A stretch of DNA of 13,708 nucleotides from an uncultured Bacilli bacterium (GCA_934086395.1 CAKOIE010000034.1:1-13708), one strand, 5' to 3'. Positions 7,117-13,419 are shown, numbered from the stretch's first letter. Made by a program: numbers and translations. The notes: a model not told the origin generated them from the letters alone.

Positions 7117-8529
7117 ATGACTATGAAATATGTTAAAACATTAATGTTAAGCATTATATTATGTTTATTTATTAATGTAAAAGCTCTTACTTATACTGAA
7201 GAAGAAGTAGTAAATAGAATTAATTCATCTAAAGTAAGTGTAAATGAGTTACTAGGGGATTTAATAAATTGGTCTGATACTAATAAGAATGCAACTAAAA
7301 AATTAGTTGATAAAGACTTTGTTAAAAGTATTAATAGTTTAGATTTTGAAACGAACTTAAATAAGACAATAAGTAAATTAAGAAGTAGTGGAGAAACTAA
7401 GGCTGCTGATGATTTAGAAGCATTAAAAGAAAAACTTTTAAATAATTATAATAGTTATAAAGAAACACTTAAAATAACTAAAACTTATTTAGAAGAAAGA
7501 AAAGAATATGGGGTTAATGGTAATTTAGATGTATTTATTGCTATTAGAGAACTTGCTAAATATAATAAAACAAATATAACAACTTTAGGAAAAATATATT
7601 ATAGTGATGCATTTAATTATTTATATGATAATGTTGATAAATATTCACTTGATGAGGTAATTGATAAATTTGATTATATTTATGAATTAGATATAGTTAA
7701 TAAATTATTTAATAAATCAGATGAATTTATGAGTATTTATAATGATTATCATTTAGAAGATTATGATGATTTATTTAAAGAATATTTTGGTAATTATTAT
7801 AGAACATTAAAGAAAGATTATTATAAATTATATGATAAATTAGAAAGTAAATATCAGGCTATTTTAGAAAAGAAAGTTAAAGAAATAGTTGATAATACAG
7901 ATTTAACAAGTGATGCAAGCATTACAAATAGAAATAATAAATTATATGAATTAATAGATGAAATAGATTTAACAAGTAATAAGTTAAATACAAGATTTAA
8001 TAATATTGATTCTAAAATTAAAATAGCAAGTATTAAGAAATATACTAAAGAATATCAAACAGAAGCATTAAATAGATTTGAAGAAGCAAGTAATTACGTA
8101 AGAAAATATATTATTGATAATCTTAAGCTAGATGTTAGAAATGATTCTGATAAAAAAGATTTTCAAATAAATATGTCTAAAGAAATGATTATTTATAATG
8201 GTGCAAGTTTAGATGCATCAATAGTTGAAAAATTAGTAAGTAATTATGGATTCTTAAGAACTATAAATTTATTTGGAAGTAACCTTGGTACAGGTAGTAG
8301 AGTACAAATAATCAATAATGATTTAGTTGTTAAAGATTTCTTATTTATAGTTAAAGGTGATGTTAACCCATCAGGAAGATTAGATATTTCAGATGTAGTT
8401 AGAATGGCTAATAAAATGTTTGGTAAAATAAGTTTAAGTGAATATGAAACAATAGCAGCTGATATGAATGATGATAATAAAATTGATATTACTGACATAG
8501 TATATCTATGTAAGAAGATTTTTAATTAG
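7117..8529 (+). CDS. Exported helical protein with C-terminal dockerin type I-like domain
   Basis: The frame is open from a TTG at 7087, but that lies upstream of the promoter -10 box. I take ATG 7117 (470 aa), with AAAGG 5 nt upstream; ATG 7123 two codons later is equally possible. The signal peptide is residues 1-23 (ends VKA-L). Residues about 25-335 are almost wholly helical, rich in Lys, Asp, Asn and Tyr, and match no family I recognise. Residues about 337-413 look like the beta-rich module that often precedes dockerins. Residues 414-470 form a dockerin-like pair of calcium loops: GDVNPSGRLDISD (D415, N417, S419, D423, D426) and ADMNDDNKIDITD (D449, N451, D453, D457, D460), each followed by a helix. 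With no membrane anchor it is probably secreted and held by the cohesin-like partner encoded 9 nt downstream. Confidence 0.82.
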   Translation: MTMKYVKTLMLSIILCLFINVKALTYTEEEVVNRINSSKVSVNELLGDLINWSDTNKNATKKLVDKDFVKSINSLDFETNLNKTISKLRSSGETKAADDLEALKEKLLNNYNSYKETLKITKTYLEERKEYGVNGNLDVFIAIRELAKYNKTNITTLGKIYYSDAFNYLYDNVDKYSLDEVIDKFDYIYELDIVNKLFNKSDEFMSIYNDYHLEDYDDLFKEYFGNYYRTLKKDYYKLYDKLESKYQAILEKKVKEIVDNTDLTSDASITNRNNKLYELIDEIDLTSNKLNTRFNNIDSKIKIASIKKYTKEYQTEALNRFEEASNYVRKYIIDNLKLDVRNDSDKKDFQINMSKEMIIYNGASLDASIVEKLVSNYGFLRTINLFGSNLGTGSRVQIINNDLVVKDFLFIVKGDVNPSGRLDISDVVRMANKMFGKISLSEYETIAADMNDDNKIDITDIVYLCKKIFN

Positions 8530-8538
8530 GAGGATTAT

Positions 8539-9372
8539 ATGAGAAAAATAAAAAATTTATTAATACTTGTACTTGCTATCCTATTTGCAGGAAACGTATA
8601 TGCTGCATCAGCAACAACAAGTATTTCAGGAACAAATACAATTAAAGTTGGAAACACAACTAAAATATATATTAAATTAAATGCAAGTGATCTTATTGAA
8701 GGTGTAGATGTAACTTATGCTTCATCAGGAAATATTACTGTAACAAATGCAACTATTAATAGTGGGTTAACCCAAATGGGAAAAAATGGAAATAGATATA
8801 TTTTATATGCACCATCACCAATTAAAAGTGGATCAACTATATTAACTCTAACAGTTAAAGGTACTAAAGAAGGTACAGGAACTATTACAGTTTCTAAAAT
8901 GGAAGCAACTGTAAGTGGTGGAACCGTTAATGGTGGATCAAAATCTTACAATATTAATGTAAAACCTGCTAAAACAGCTGCAGAAATTAAAGCTGAAGAA
9001 GAAGCAGCTAAAAAGAAAGAAGAAGAAAGAAAAGCAAAGGAAGAAGCTGATAAAAAAGCTTTAGAAGAAGCAACAAAATTAGTAGAAGCAGCAGAAAAAT
9101 CATTAAATAATGATGACTATGAAAAAGCTGTTAAAGCTGTAAATAGTTTAGTTGATTCAGATGCTAAAAAAGCTTTAGCTGAAAGATTAGATAAAGTTAA
9201 ATTCAATATTGAAGTTAATAAAGTGGCTTTAGAAAAATGCTCTTCATCAGAACCAAATCAAGGAACATGTTCTAATGCAAATTATAATAAATGGATTTTA
9301 CTTTCAGTAATATTATTTGTGGGATTATTAACTGAATCAGCATATATTATTATTCGTAAAAATAATAAATAA
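8539..9372 (+). CDS. Membrane-anchored surface protein with cohesin-like domain and coiled-coil stalk
   Basis: This 277-aa protein has a signal peptide (1-22, ends VYA-A). A beta-sandwich domain (about 25-142) has the cohesin-like pattern: IKVGNTTKIYIKLNA, then GVDVTY, NRYILYAPSPIKSG, ILTLTVKGTKEGTGTITV and a final short strand. A Lys/Glu/Ala-rich coiled coil follows (about 145-188), then a second helical stretch (190-232), a short segment with C234 and C244 that may form a disulfide, and a C-terminal membrane helix (about 251-271) with a basic tail. There is no LPXTG, so anchoring is by the membrane helix. AGGAGG precedes the ATG. It follows the dockerin gene by 9 nt and a terminator comes next. 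The cohesin call rests on pattern and on the neighbouring dockerin; a related beta-sandwich domain is the alternative. Confidence 0.72.
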   Translation: MRKIKNLLILVLAILFAGNVYAASATTSISGTNTIKVGNTTKIYIKLNASDLIEGVDVTYASSGNITVTNATINSGLTQMGKNGNRYILYAPSPIKSGSTILTLTVKGTKEGTGTITVSKMEATVSGGTVNGGSKSYNINVKPAKTAAEIKAEEEAAKKKEEERKAKEEADKKALEEATKLVEAAEKSLNNDDYEKAVKAVNSLVDSDAKKALAERLDKVKFNIEVNKVALEKCSSSEPNQGTCSNANYNKWILLSVILFVGLLTESAYIIIRKNNK

Positions 9373-9399
9373 AGAATATAAATAAATGGTATTAATTTG

Positions 9400-9430
9400 G
9401 GGAAATAATGATTGATTATTTCTCTTTTTT
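9400..9430 (+). terminator. Rho-independent terminator after the cohesin-like gene
   Basis: GAAATAAT (9402-9409) and ATTATTTC (9415-9422) form a perfect 8-bp stem with loop GATTG. Two more pairs (G9401-T9423 wobble and G9400-C9424) extend it, and six T follow (9425-9430). Confidence 0.85.
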
Positions 9431-9451
9431 ATGTTTAAAAAATAAAAGAGG

Positions 9452-9616
9452 GTGCAAAAAGGTGCAAATCTAAGTGAAAAGTGGGTACAAAAAGGTGCAA
9501 ATCTAAGTAAAAAGTGGGTGCAAAAAGGTGCAAATCTAAGTGAAAAGTGGGTACAAAAAGGTGCAAATCTAAGTAAAAAGTGGGTGCAAAAAGGTGCAAA
9601 TCTAAGTGAACCCCCC
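9452..9616 (+). repeat. 33-bp tandem repeat, five units in A-B-A-B-A order
   Basis: The units start at 9452, 9485, 9518, 9551 and 9584. Each begins GT(G/A)CAAAAAG, continues GTGCAAATCTAAGT and ends (G/A)AAAAGTGG. Odd units have GTG and GAA, even units have GTA and AAA, so the true period is a 66-bp double unit. The last unit keeps 27 bp (to 9610) before changing to a run of C. Each unit also contains a short internal repeat (GTGCAAAAAG then GTGCAAATCT). The array lies between the cohesin-gene terminator and the ATPase gene. Confidence 0.97.
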
Positions 9617-9658
9617 TTACAAAATAAGGAAAATATGATATTATATAGGTGGTGGTAA
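9452..9658 (+). CDS. Possible small repeat protein encoded across the 33-bp array
   Basis: A GTG-started frame of 68 codons crosses the whole array and would give five copies of an 11-residue unit (QKGANLS-E/K-KWV), then a short tail ending in RWW. Only this + frame is open; the other two + frames are stopped inside each unit. The stop is 3 bp before the ATG of the ATPase, and the ribosome binding site for the ATPase (AGGTGGTGG, 9647-9655) is inside its last codons, a layout compatible with translational coupling. Against it: no Shine-Dalgarno lies at a proper distance from 9452, there is no signal peptide or recognised fold, and any in-phase repeat can keep a frame open by chance. It is unclear whether it is translated. 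Confidence 0.35.
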   Translation: MQKGANLSEKWVQKGANLSKKWVQKGANLSEKWVQKGANLSKKWVQKGANLSEPPLQNKENMILYRWW

Positions 9659-9661
9659 TTA

Positions 9662-10978
9662 ATGCAAAGAAAGATATATGATGATTTATTAAATTGGAAA
9701 AATACAAAGAGCTTTAAACCATTAATGGTTTTAGGTGTAAGACAGTGTGGGAAAACATATATTATTGAAAAATTTTGTCAAAATGAATTTAAATATTTTA
9801 AAAAAGTAAATTTATTAGAAAGTACTGATATTGTCAATTTGTATAAATCTAATGAATCATCAGAGGTTAAATACAATAATTTAAAATTAATGTTGGATTT
9901 TGATTTTGAAAAAGAAGATAGTGTTTTATTTATTGATGAAATTCAGGCATGTGAAGAATTAATATCTGAATTAAAATTTTTTAATGAAAGACATAGTAAT
10001 GTAAGAATTATATGTGCTGGATCACTTTTAGGTGTCAAATTATCAAGACTAACTAAACCTTTTCCTGTTGGAAAAGTTACAAGATTACATATGTATCCGA
10101 TGAATTTTGAAGAATTTTTAATAGCAAATAAACAAGAACTTTTACTTAATAGAATAAAAGAATGTTTTGAAAAAAACGAGGCAATGGGTCCAGTTCATAA
10201 TAAGGCTTTAGAATATTATAAAAAATATTTATTATCAGGCGGAATGCCAAGTAGTGTAAAAAATCTAATAGATTGTCAAAATGATTATTTTAAATATGAT
10301 CCAAGTATATTAAATGATATTATTGAAGATTATAAAAGTGATATGAATAGTCATGTTATAAACGCTAATGAAACTTTAAAAATAAGAAAAATTTATAATT
10401 CTTTATCTTCACAACTTCAAAATGCTTCTAAAAAATTTCAATATTCCGTTGTAGAATCTGATGCAAAATCTAGAGATTTTTCTTTACCATTAGATTGGTT
10501 AATCGAAAGTAATATGGTTCAAATTTGTAAATGTGTTAAATGTCCAGAAAAGCCTTTATTGGGATTTGTAGATGAAAATACTTTTAAGGTCTACTATTCA
10601 GATGTTGGAATTTTTAATAGATTAGTTAATAATGATACTAGAACGATTATTTTAGATGATATGAAATTATATAAGGGAATAATAACTGAAAATTATGTGG
10701 CAAATGAACTTAAAGCATGTAATATAGATTTATTATATTGGAAAGGAAATAGAGATTCTGAGGTAGACTTTTTAATAACAACGAAAGATGATGGAATTAT
10801 CCCTATTGAGGTTAAAGCAGATAATAATACTCAATCAAAAAGTCTAATAGTTTATAACAATTTATACTTTCCTAAATATATGATAAGAATTAGTTCAAAA
10901 GATTTTGGATTTAATCCTGAAAGTAAAATTAAATCTATTCCTTTATATGCAACATTTTTAATAAAAGAATTAGTTTAA
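9662..10978 (+). CDS. AAA_14/DUF4143-type ATP-binding protein
   Basis: This 438-aa protein belongs to a widespread but poorly understood group of prokaryotic ATPases (AAA_14 domain joined to DUF4143). The N-terminal ATPase part has Walker A GVRQCGKT (25-32), Walker B VLFIDE (88-93) and the sensor-like AGS (119-121), where Arg or Asn is often expected in related ATPases. The C-terminal part has E343 in GIITENYVANEL, D369 in SEVDFLI and E383-V-K385 in IPIEVKA, the E...D...ExK layout of a PD-(D/E)XK nuclease fold, so a DNA-acting role is plausible. No substrate is known. The start has AGGTGGTGG 6 nt upstream. The gene stands alone apart from the repeat frame ahead of it. Such genes often occur as scattered accessory genes; a function cannot be given from sequence. 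Confidence 0.88.
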   Translation: MQRKIYDDLLNWKNTKSFKPLMVLGVRQCGKTYIIEKFCQNEFKYFKKVNLLESTDIVNLYKSNESSEVKYNNLKLMLDFDFEKEDSVLFIDEIQACEELISELKFFNERHSNVRIICAGSLLGVKLSRLTKPFPVGKVTRLHMYPMNFEEFLIANKQELLLNRIKECFEKNEAMGPVHNKALEYYKKYLLSGGMPSSVKNLIDCQNDYFKYDPSILNDIIEDYKSDMNSHVINANETLKIRKIYNSLSSQLQNASKKFQYSVVESDAKSRDFSLPLDWLIESNMVQICKCVKCPEKPLLGFVDENTFKVYYSDVGIFNRLVNNDTRTIILDDMKLYKGIITENYVANELKACNIDLLYWKGNRDSEVDFLITTKDDGIIPIEVKADNNTQSKSLIVYNNLYFPKYMIRISSKDFGFNPESKIKSIPLYATFLIKELV

Positions 10979-11027
10979 AAATATTATAGTATTCCATATT
11001 TCGACAAATAATATCAAAAAAATTAAA

Positions 11028-11033
11028 TATAAT
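11028..11033 (+). promoter_or_regulatory. Candidate -10 element for the microprotein
   Basis: A perfect TATAAT lies 14 nt upstream of the AAAGGAG ribosome binding site of the small frame at 11064. The only -35-like hexamer, TCGACA at 11001-11006, is 21 bp away, which is too far, so this is only a candidate. Confidence 0.35.
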
Positions 11034-11063
11034 AATAATAGATATTAAAGGAGAAATAAGTTT

Positions 11064-11165
11064 ATGAATATGTTTACAATCTTTTTTATAGGATTATTTA
11101 TAGGTGGATTATTAGGAATAACCTTAATGTGTATATTACAAGTTAGTAGAGAAAATTATTACTAA
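11064..11165 (+). CDS. 33-aa hydrophobic microprotein, DUF3789-like
   Basis: This short gene has a real ribosome binding site (AAAGGAG, 11047-11053) 10 nt before the ATG. The product is one glycine-zipper-like membrane helix, with FIGLFIGGLLGITLMCILQ as its core, and a short polar tail ending VSRENYY. The pattern, a Gly-rich helix then MC-x-LQVS and a charged end, resembles the DUF3789 family of about 30-residue proteins known mainly from Bacillota accessory DNA. Their function is unknown to me. An alternative start two codons later is possible. It stands alone between the DUF4143 ATPase and a sortase relic. Confidence 0.6.
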   Translation: MNMFTIFFIGLFIGGLLGITLMCILQVSRENYY

Positions 11166-11179
11166 TAGTTAATTGTTAT

Positions 11180-11248
11180 TTGTAGAGATATAAATGTACT
11201 AAAGATAGTAAAAGTAGAATAACTATTAAATGTAATAGGGTAAGTTGA
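11180..11248 (+). pseudogene. Decayed C-terminal remnant of a sortase gene
   Basis: From 11195 the frame reads CTKDSKSRITIKCNRV and stops at TGA 11246. The C-terminus of the intact small sortase (3247-3801) reads CTKDGKNRITIRCNRI, which is 12 of 16 identical and includes the catalytic Cys and Arg. At the DNA level 37 of 48 bases match by my count. Just upstream the frame is broken by TAG at 11183, and the two codons before the conserved block are not sortase-like apart from a Tyr. Nothing of the His region or the membrane anchor is visible. A terminator follows within 4 nt, as in the intact locus, so this looks like the tail end of a second, once transcribed sortase gene. Confidence 0.75.
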
Positions 11249-11251
11249 TTT

Positions 11252-11275
11252 AGATAGAGAAATCTATCTTTTTTT
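11252..11275 (+). terminator. Rho-independent terminator after the sortase relic
   Basis: AGATAGA (11252-11258), tetraloop GAAA, and TCTATCT (11263-11269) form a perfect 7-bp stem followed by seven T (11269-11275). It would end transcripts of the microprotein and the relic. Confidence 0.85.
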
Positions 11276-11318
11276 AAAATAAATATAAAATCACTAATTT
11301 TATTATTTTATTGACATA

Positions 11319-11339
11319 ATTTGCATAAAAATTGCAAAT
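11319..11339 (+). promoter_or_regulatory. Inverted repeat, possible operator upstream of the ATPase/RloB pair
   Basis: ATTTGCA (11319-11325) and TGCAAAT (11333-11339) are perfect inverted arms separated by 7 bp, so the centres of the arms are about 14 bp apart. The element sits directly after a consensus TTGACA (11311-11316) and about 26 bp upstream of the better promoter at 11365-11393. The size suits a dimeric regulator. The TTGACA has no good -10 at 17 bp, so whether it is part of a second promoter is unclear. Confidence 0.4.
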
Positions 11340-11364
11340 ATTAATAATAAAATCTAAAAAATAA

Positions 11365-11393
11365 TTGATTTAATACAAAAAAATACATATAAT
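11365..11393 (+). promoter_or_regulatory. Promoter of the AAA15 ATPase-RloB operon
   Basis: TTGATT (11365-11370), a 17-bp spacer and TATAAT (11388-11393) give a strong sigma-70/A-type promoter. Transcription should start near 11400, leaving a leader of about 18 nt that contains GGAGGAG (11404-11410), the ribosome binding site of the first gene. Confidence 0.75.
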
Positions 11394-11417
11394 AATATCG
11401 AATGGAGGAGTTATAAA

Positions 11418-12662
11418 TTGATAATAGAATTTAGTGTTAAAAACTTTTTATCATTTAAAGAAAGAGTGACATTTAGTATGTTAGCAAACTCAAATAAAGG
11501 ATTAGATGATAATTATGTAGAATATAATGATAAAAAAATATTAAAAACATCTGCAATTTATGGAGCAAATGCTTCAGGTAAAACTAATTTATTCCAAATT
11601 TTAGCTAGTGTTATTTATATGTTAAGGAATTCAAATAATTTTAATATGAATTCTAAGCTTCTTATTGCACCATTTAAATTTGATAAAAAAACAATTAATA
11701 AACCAAGTGAATTTGAAATAAAATTTATTGCCGAAAATATTCGTTATGTTTATGGATTTGTAGCAGATTCTAAGAAAATATATGAAGAATACTTATATTA
11801 TTATCCTAGTGGAAGAGAAACAAAAATTTTTGATAGAACTAATACTAATGAGTATTCTTTTCCTCAAAAAGATGGAAGAATATTAAATGATATTGCATCT
11901 AAAACTGCAGCAAATAAATTTTTTATTGCAACTGCAACCAATTGGAATTATGAGCAAACTAAAGTTCCGTATAAATTTTTAACTGTAGATATTAATACAT
12001 TTAATAATTTAAGTGGTCTTAGAGATACAGCAATAAGAGAATATTTAAAAAATGATAATGAATTAAAAAGTTTTGCTTTAGAATTTTTAAAAAAAGCAGA
12101 TTTTAATATAGTTGATTATAAAGTTTTAGAAACCGATGTTCCTGAAGATGTGTTAGCAACAATACCTGATTATATTAAAGCGGAAATAAATATGAAAGAA
12201 AAACTAAAAGTATTTACAGCTTTTTTTAAACATATTGATTCAGATATTGAATTATCATATGAAGAAGAATCTATGGGAACTCAAATTGTTTTTTGCTTTA
12301 TTCCTTTTATAATGGATGCATTAAATAATAAAAAAATTATTGTAGTAGATGAACTTGATAAAAGTTTACATCCATATTTAGTTGAAATGATTGTTCAAAT
12401 GTTTAATGATTCTAATATAAATAAAAATGGTGCTCAATTAATTTTTAATACTCATGATACTAATTTATTAAAATTAAATATTTTACGAAGAGATCAAATA
12501 TGGTTTACAGAAAAAGATCATAATAATGGAATAAGTGATTTATATCCTTTAAGTGATTTTTCTGTAAGGAAAACAGAAAATATTGAGAGAGGATATATGC
12601 TTGGTAGGTATGGTGCAGTACCATTTATCAAAAATGATTTTAATTTATGGGAAGAAGATTAG
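11418..12662 (+). CDS. AAA15 family ATPase, RloA/AbiLi-like
   Basis: This 414-aa ABC/SMC-like ATPase is paired with an RloB-like protein, the arrangement known for RloA-RloB and for the AbiL phage-abortive system of lactococci. The N-terminus, FSVKNFLSFKE, is the typical AAA15 opening. Walker A is GANASGKT (49-56), an ABC-signature-like ESMGTQ is at 284-289, Walker B is IIVVDELD (307-314, catalytic E312), and the switch His is H346 in FNTHD. The C-terminal LGRYGAVPFI is a common ending in this family. The start is TTG at 11418, set by GGAGGAG 7 nt upstream and by the residues IIEFSVKNF directly after it. It overlaps the next gene by 16 nt. By analogy with PARIS and AbiL, the ATPase would sense a phage trigger and control its Toprim partner; this is inferred. 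Confidence 0.88.
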   Translation: MIIEFSVKNFLSFKERVTFSMLANSNKGLDDNYVEYNDKKILKTSAIYGANASGKTNLFQILASVIYMLRNSNNFNMNSKLLIAPFKFDKKTINKPSEFEIKFIAENIRYVYGFVADSKKIYEEYLYYYPSGRETKIFDRTNTNEYSFPQKDGRILNDIASKTAANKFFIATATNWNYEQTKVPYKFLTVDINTFNNLSGLRDTAIREYLKNDNELKSFALEFLKKADFNIVDYKVLETDVPEDVLATIPDYIKAEINMKEKLKVFTAFFKHIDSDIELSYEEESMGTQIVFCFIPFIMDALNNKKIIVVDELDKSLHPYLVEMIVQMFNDSNINKNGAQLIFNTHDTNLLKLNILRRDQIWFTEKDHNNGISDLYPLSDFSVRKTENIERGYMLGRYGAVPFIKNDFNLWEED

Positions 12663-13279
12663 AACAAAGTAGAAAAATTAGTAATGATAGAGTTAGAAAA
12701 ATTAGAAAACCAAAAAGTAAAATATTAATAGCTGTAGAAGGAAAAAATAAGACTGAGAAATTATATTTTAATCATTTTGATGATGGCAATAAAAATTATT
12801 CAATCTCATTTGCAAAAGGAAATTATACAGATCCATTAAATTTAGTTAGAATGTTAATTGATGAAATTAAAAGAATTGGTTTAGATTTGTTAGATGAAGA
12901 TAAAGCCTATTGTGTATTTGATGTAGATGTTGACTTTGCAAAAAATAGTTTAATAAATGAAGCAAAAAAGCTTGCTGAAAAGAATAATATTAAAATTATA
13001 ACTTCAACTCCTTCTATTGAATTATGGTTCTTACTTCACTATGAATATACTTCATCTAACATGAACAATAAAGAAGTAATTAATAGATTAAGAAAGCATT
13101 ATATCGCTTATGATAAAAATGTTGATATTTATCCCAATATTTATAGTAATATGGGTGATGCAATAACCAATGCAAAAAAGTTAGAAAAATATCAACTAGA
13201 AAATAGTAAGGTAATTGGTAATGTTGAAGCTAATCCAAATACAGAAATATATAAAATAGTCTTGGATCTGCTTAACTAA
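12647..13279 (+). CDS. rloB: RloB-like protein with Toprim-type motifs, AbiLii-like
   Basis: This 210-aa protein is the partner of the AAA15 ATPase. After a basic N-terminus it has ILIAVEGKNKTEKLYF (26-41) with E31 and E37, then YCVFDVDVD (88-96) with D92 and D94. This Glu plus Asp-x-Asp pattern is the metal-binding signature of a Toprim-like nuclease fold, which RloB is thought to share. STPSIELWFLLHYE (120-133) and the ending ANPNTEIYKIVLDLL (195-209) are further family traits. The expected role is a toxic or nuclease effector released or activated by the ATPase during infection. There is no Shine-Dalgarno at 12647; the 16-nt overlap implies coupled translation. About 210 aa is normal for the family, and the gene looks intact. 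Confidence 0.87.
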   Translation: MGRRLEQSRKISNDRVRKIRKPKSKILIAVEGKNKTEKLYFNHFDDGNKNYSISFAKGNYTDPLNLVRMLIDEIKRIGLDLLDEDKAYCVFDVDVDFAKNSLINEAKKLAEKNNIKIITSTPSIELWFLLHYEYTSSNMNNKEVINRLRKHYIAYDKNVDIYPNIYSNMGDAITNAKKLEKYQLENSKVIGNVEANPNTEIYKIVLDLLN

Positions 13280-13285
13280 AAAAAA

Positions 13286-13315
13286 TTGTTAGTTTATTAA
13301 TTATTAAGTTATAAT
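13286..13315 (+). promoter_or_regulatory. Promoter of a candidate small RNA
   Basis: TTGTTA (13286-13291), an 18-bp spacer and a perfect TATAAT (13310-13315) start 6 nt after the rloB stop codon. Transcription would begin near 13322. No protein-coding frame with a ribosome binding site follows before the terminator at 13397. Confidence 0.6.
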
Positions 13316-13321
13316 ATTGAT

Positions 13322-13419
13322 TGTGCATTAGCAATTTAAATATGCATTTCTTGATGAGGTTCAAATCCTTAACTTACCACTAATTTGTGTAACTTTAAAG
13401 AAGATTATCTTCTTTTTTT
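13322..13419 (+). ncRNA. Candidate small RNA of about 100 nt with a tRNA T-arm-like motif
   Basis: The boundaries come from the promoter at 13286-13315 and the terminator at 13397-13419. Inside, TGAGG-TTCAAAT-CCTTA (13355-13371) is a perfect T-stem and T-loop of a tRNA (one G-T pair), followed by seven bases ACTTACC and A, as in a tRNA acceptor end. No matching 5' acceptor GGTAAGT, D-arm or anticodon arm is visible upstream, so it is not a working tRNA as read. It may be a tRNA 3' remnant, possibly an old integration site, or an unrelated small RNA. ACCACTAA (13376-13383) and TTAGTGGT (13418-13425) also flank the terminator as an inverted repeat. Confidence 0.4.
13397..13419 (+). terminator. 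Rho-independent terminator of the candidate small RNA
   Basis: AAAGAAG (13397-13403), loop ATTAT and CTTCTTT (13409-13415) form a 7-bp stem running into seven T (13413-13419). Confidence 0.75.

Noticed and set aside
8244..8498. 84-codon minus-strand frame inside the dockerin protein gene
   Set aside because: Shadow of the coding strand; it covers the well-supported dockerin motif.
9435..9707. 90-codon minus-strand frame across the 33-bp array, a repeated Leu/His/Phe-rich peptide
   Set aside because: It is the shadow of an in-phase repeat on the opposite strand, runs into the ATPase coding region, and has no ribosome binding site evidence.
13274..13294. Terminator directly after rloB (AACTAA/TTAGTT)
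   Set aside because: Weak 6-bp AT-rich stem with no following T run, and it overlaps the promoter of the candidate small RNA.
13306..13379. Complete functional tRNA gene
   Set aside because: Only a T-arm and acceptor-like 3' end can be drawn; no D-arm, anticodon arm or matching 5' acceptor strand is present, and the predicted -10 box falls inside the required 5' end.
13342..13383. 13-codon frame in the candidate small RNA
   Set aside because: No ribosome binding site and no recognisable product; it overlaps the T-arm-like motif.
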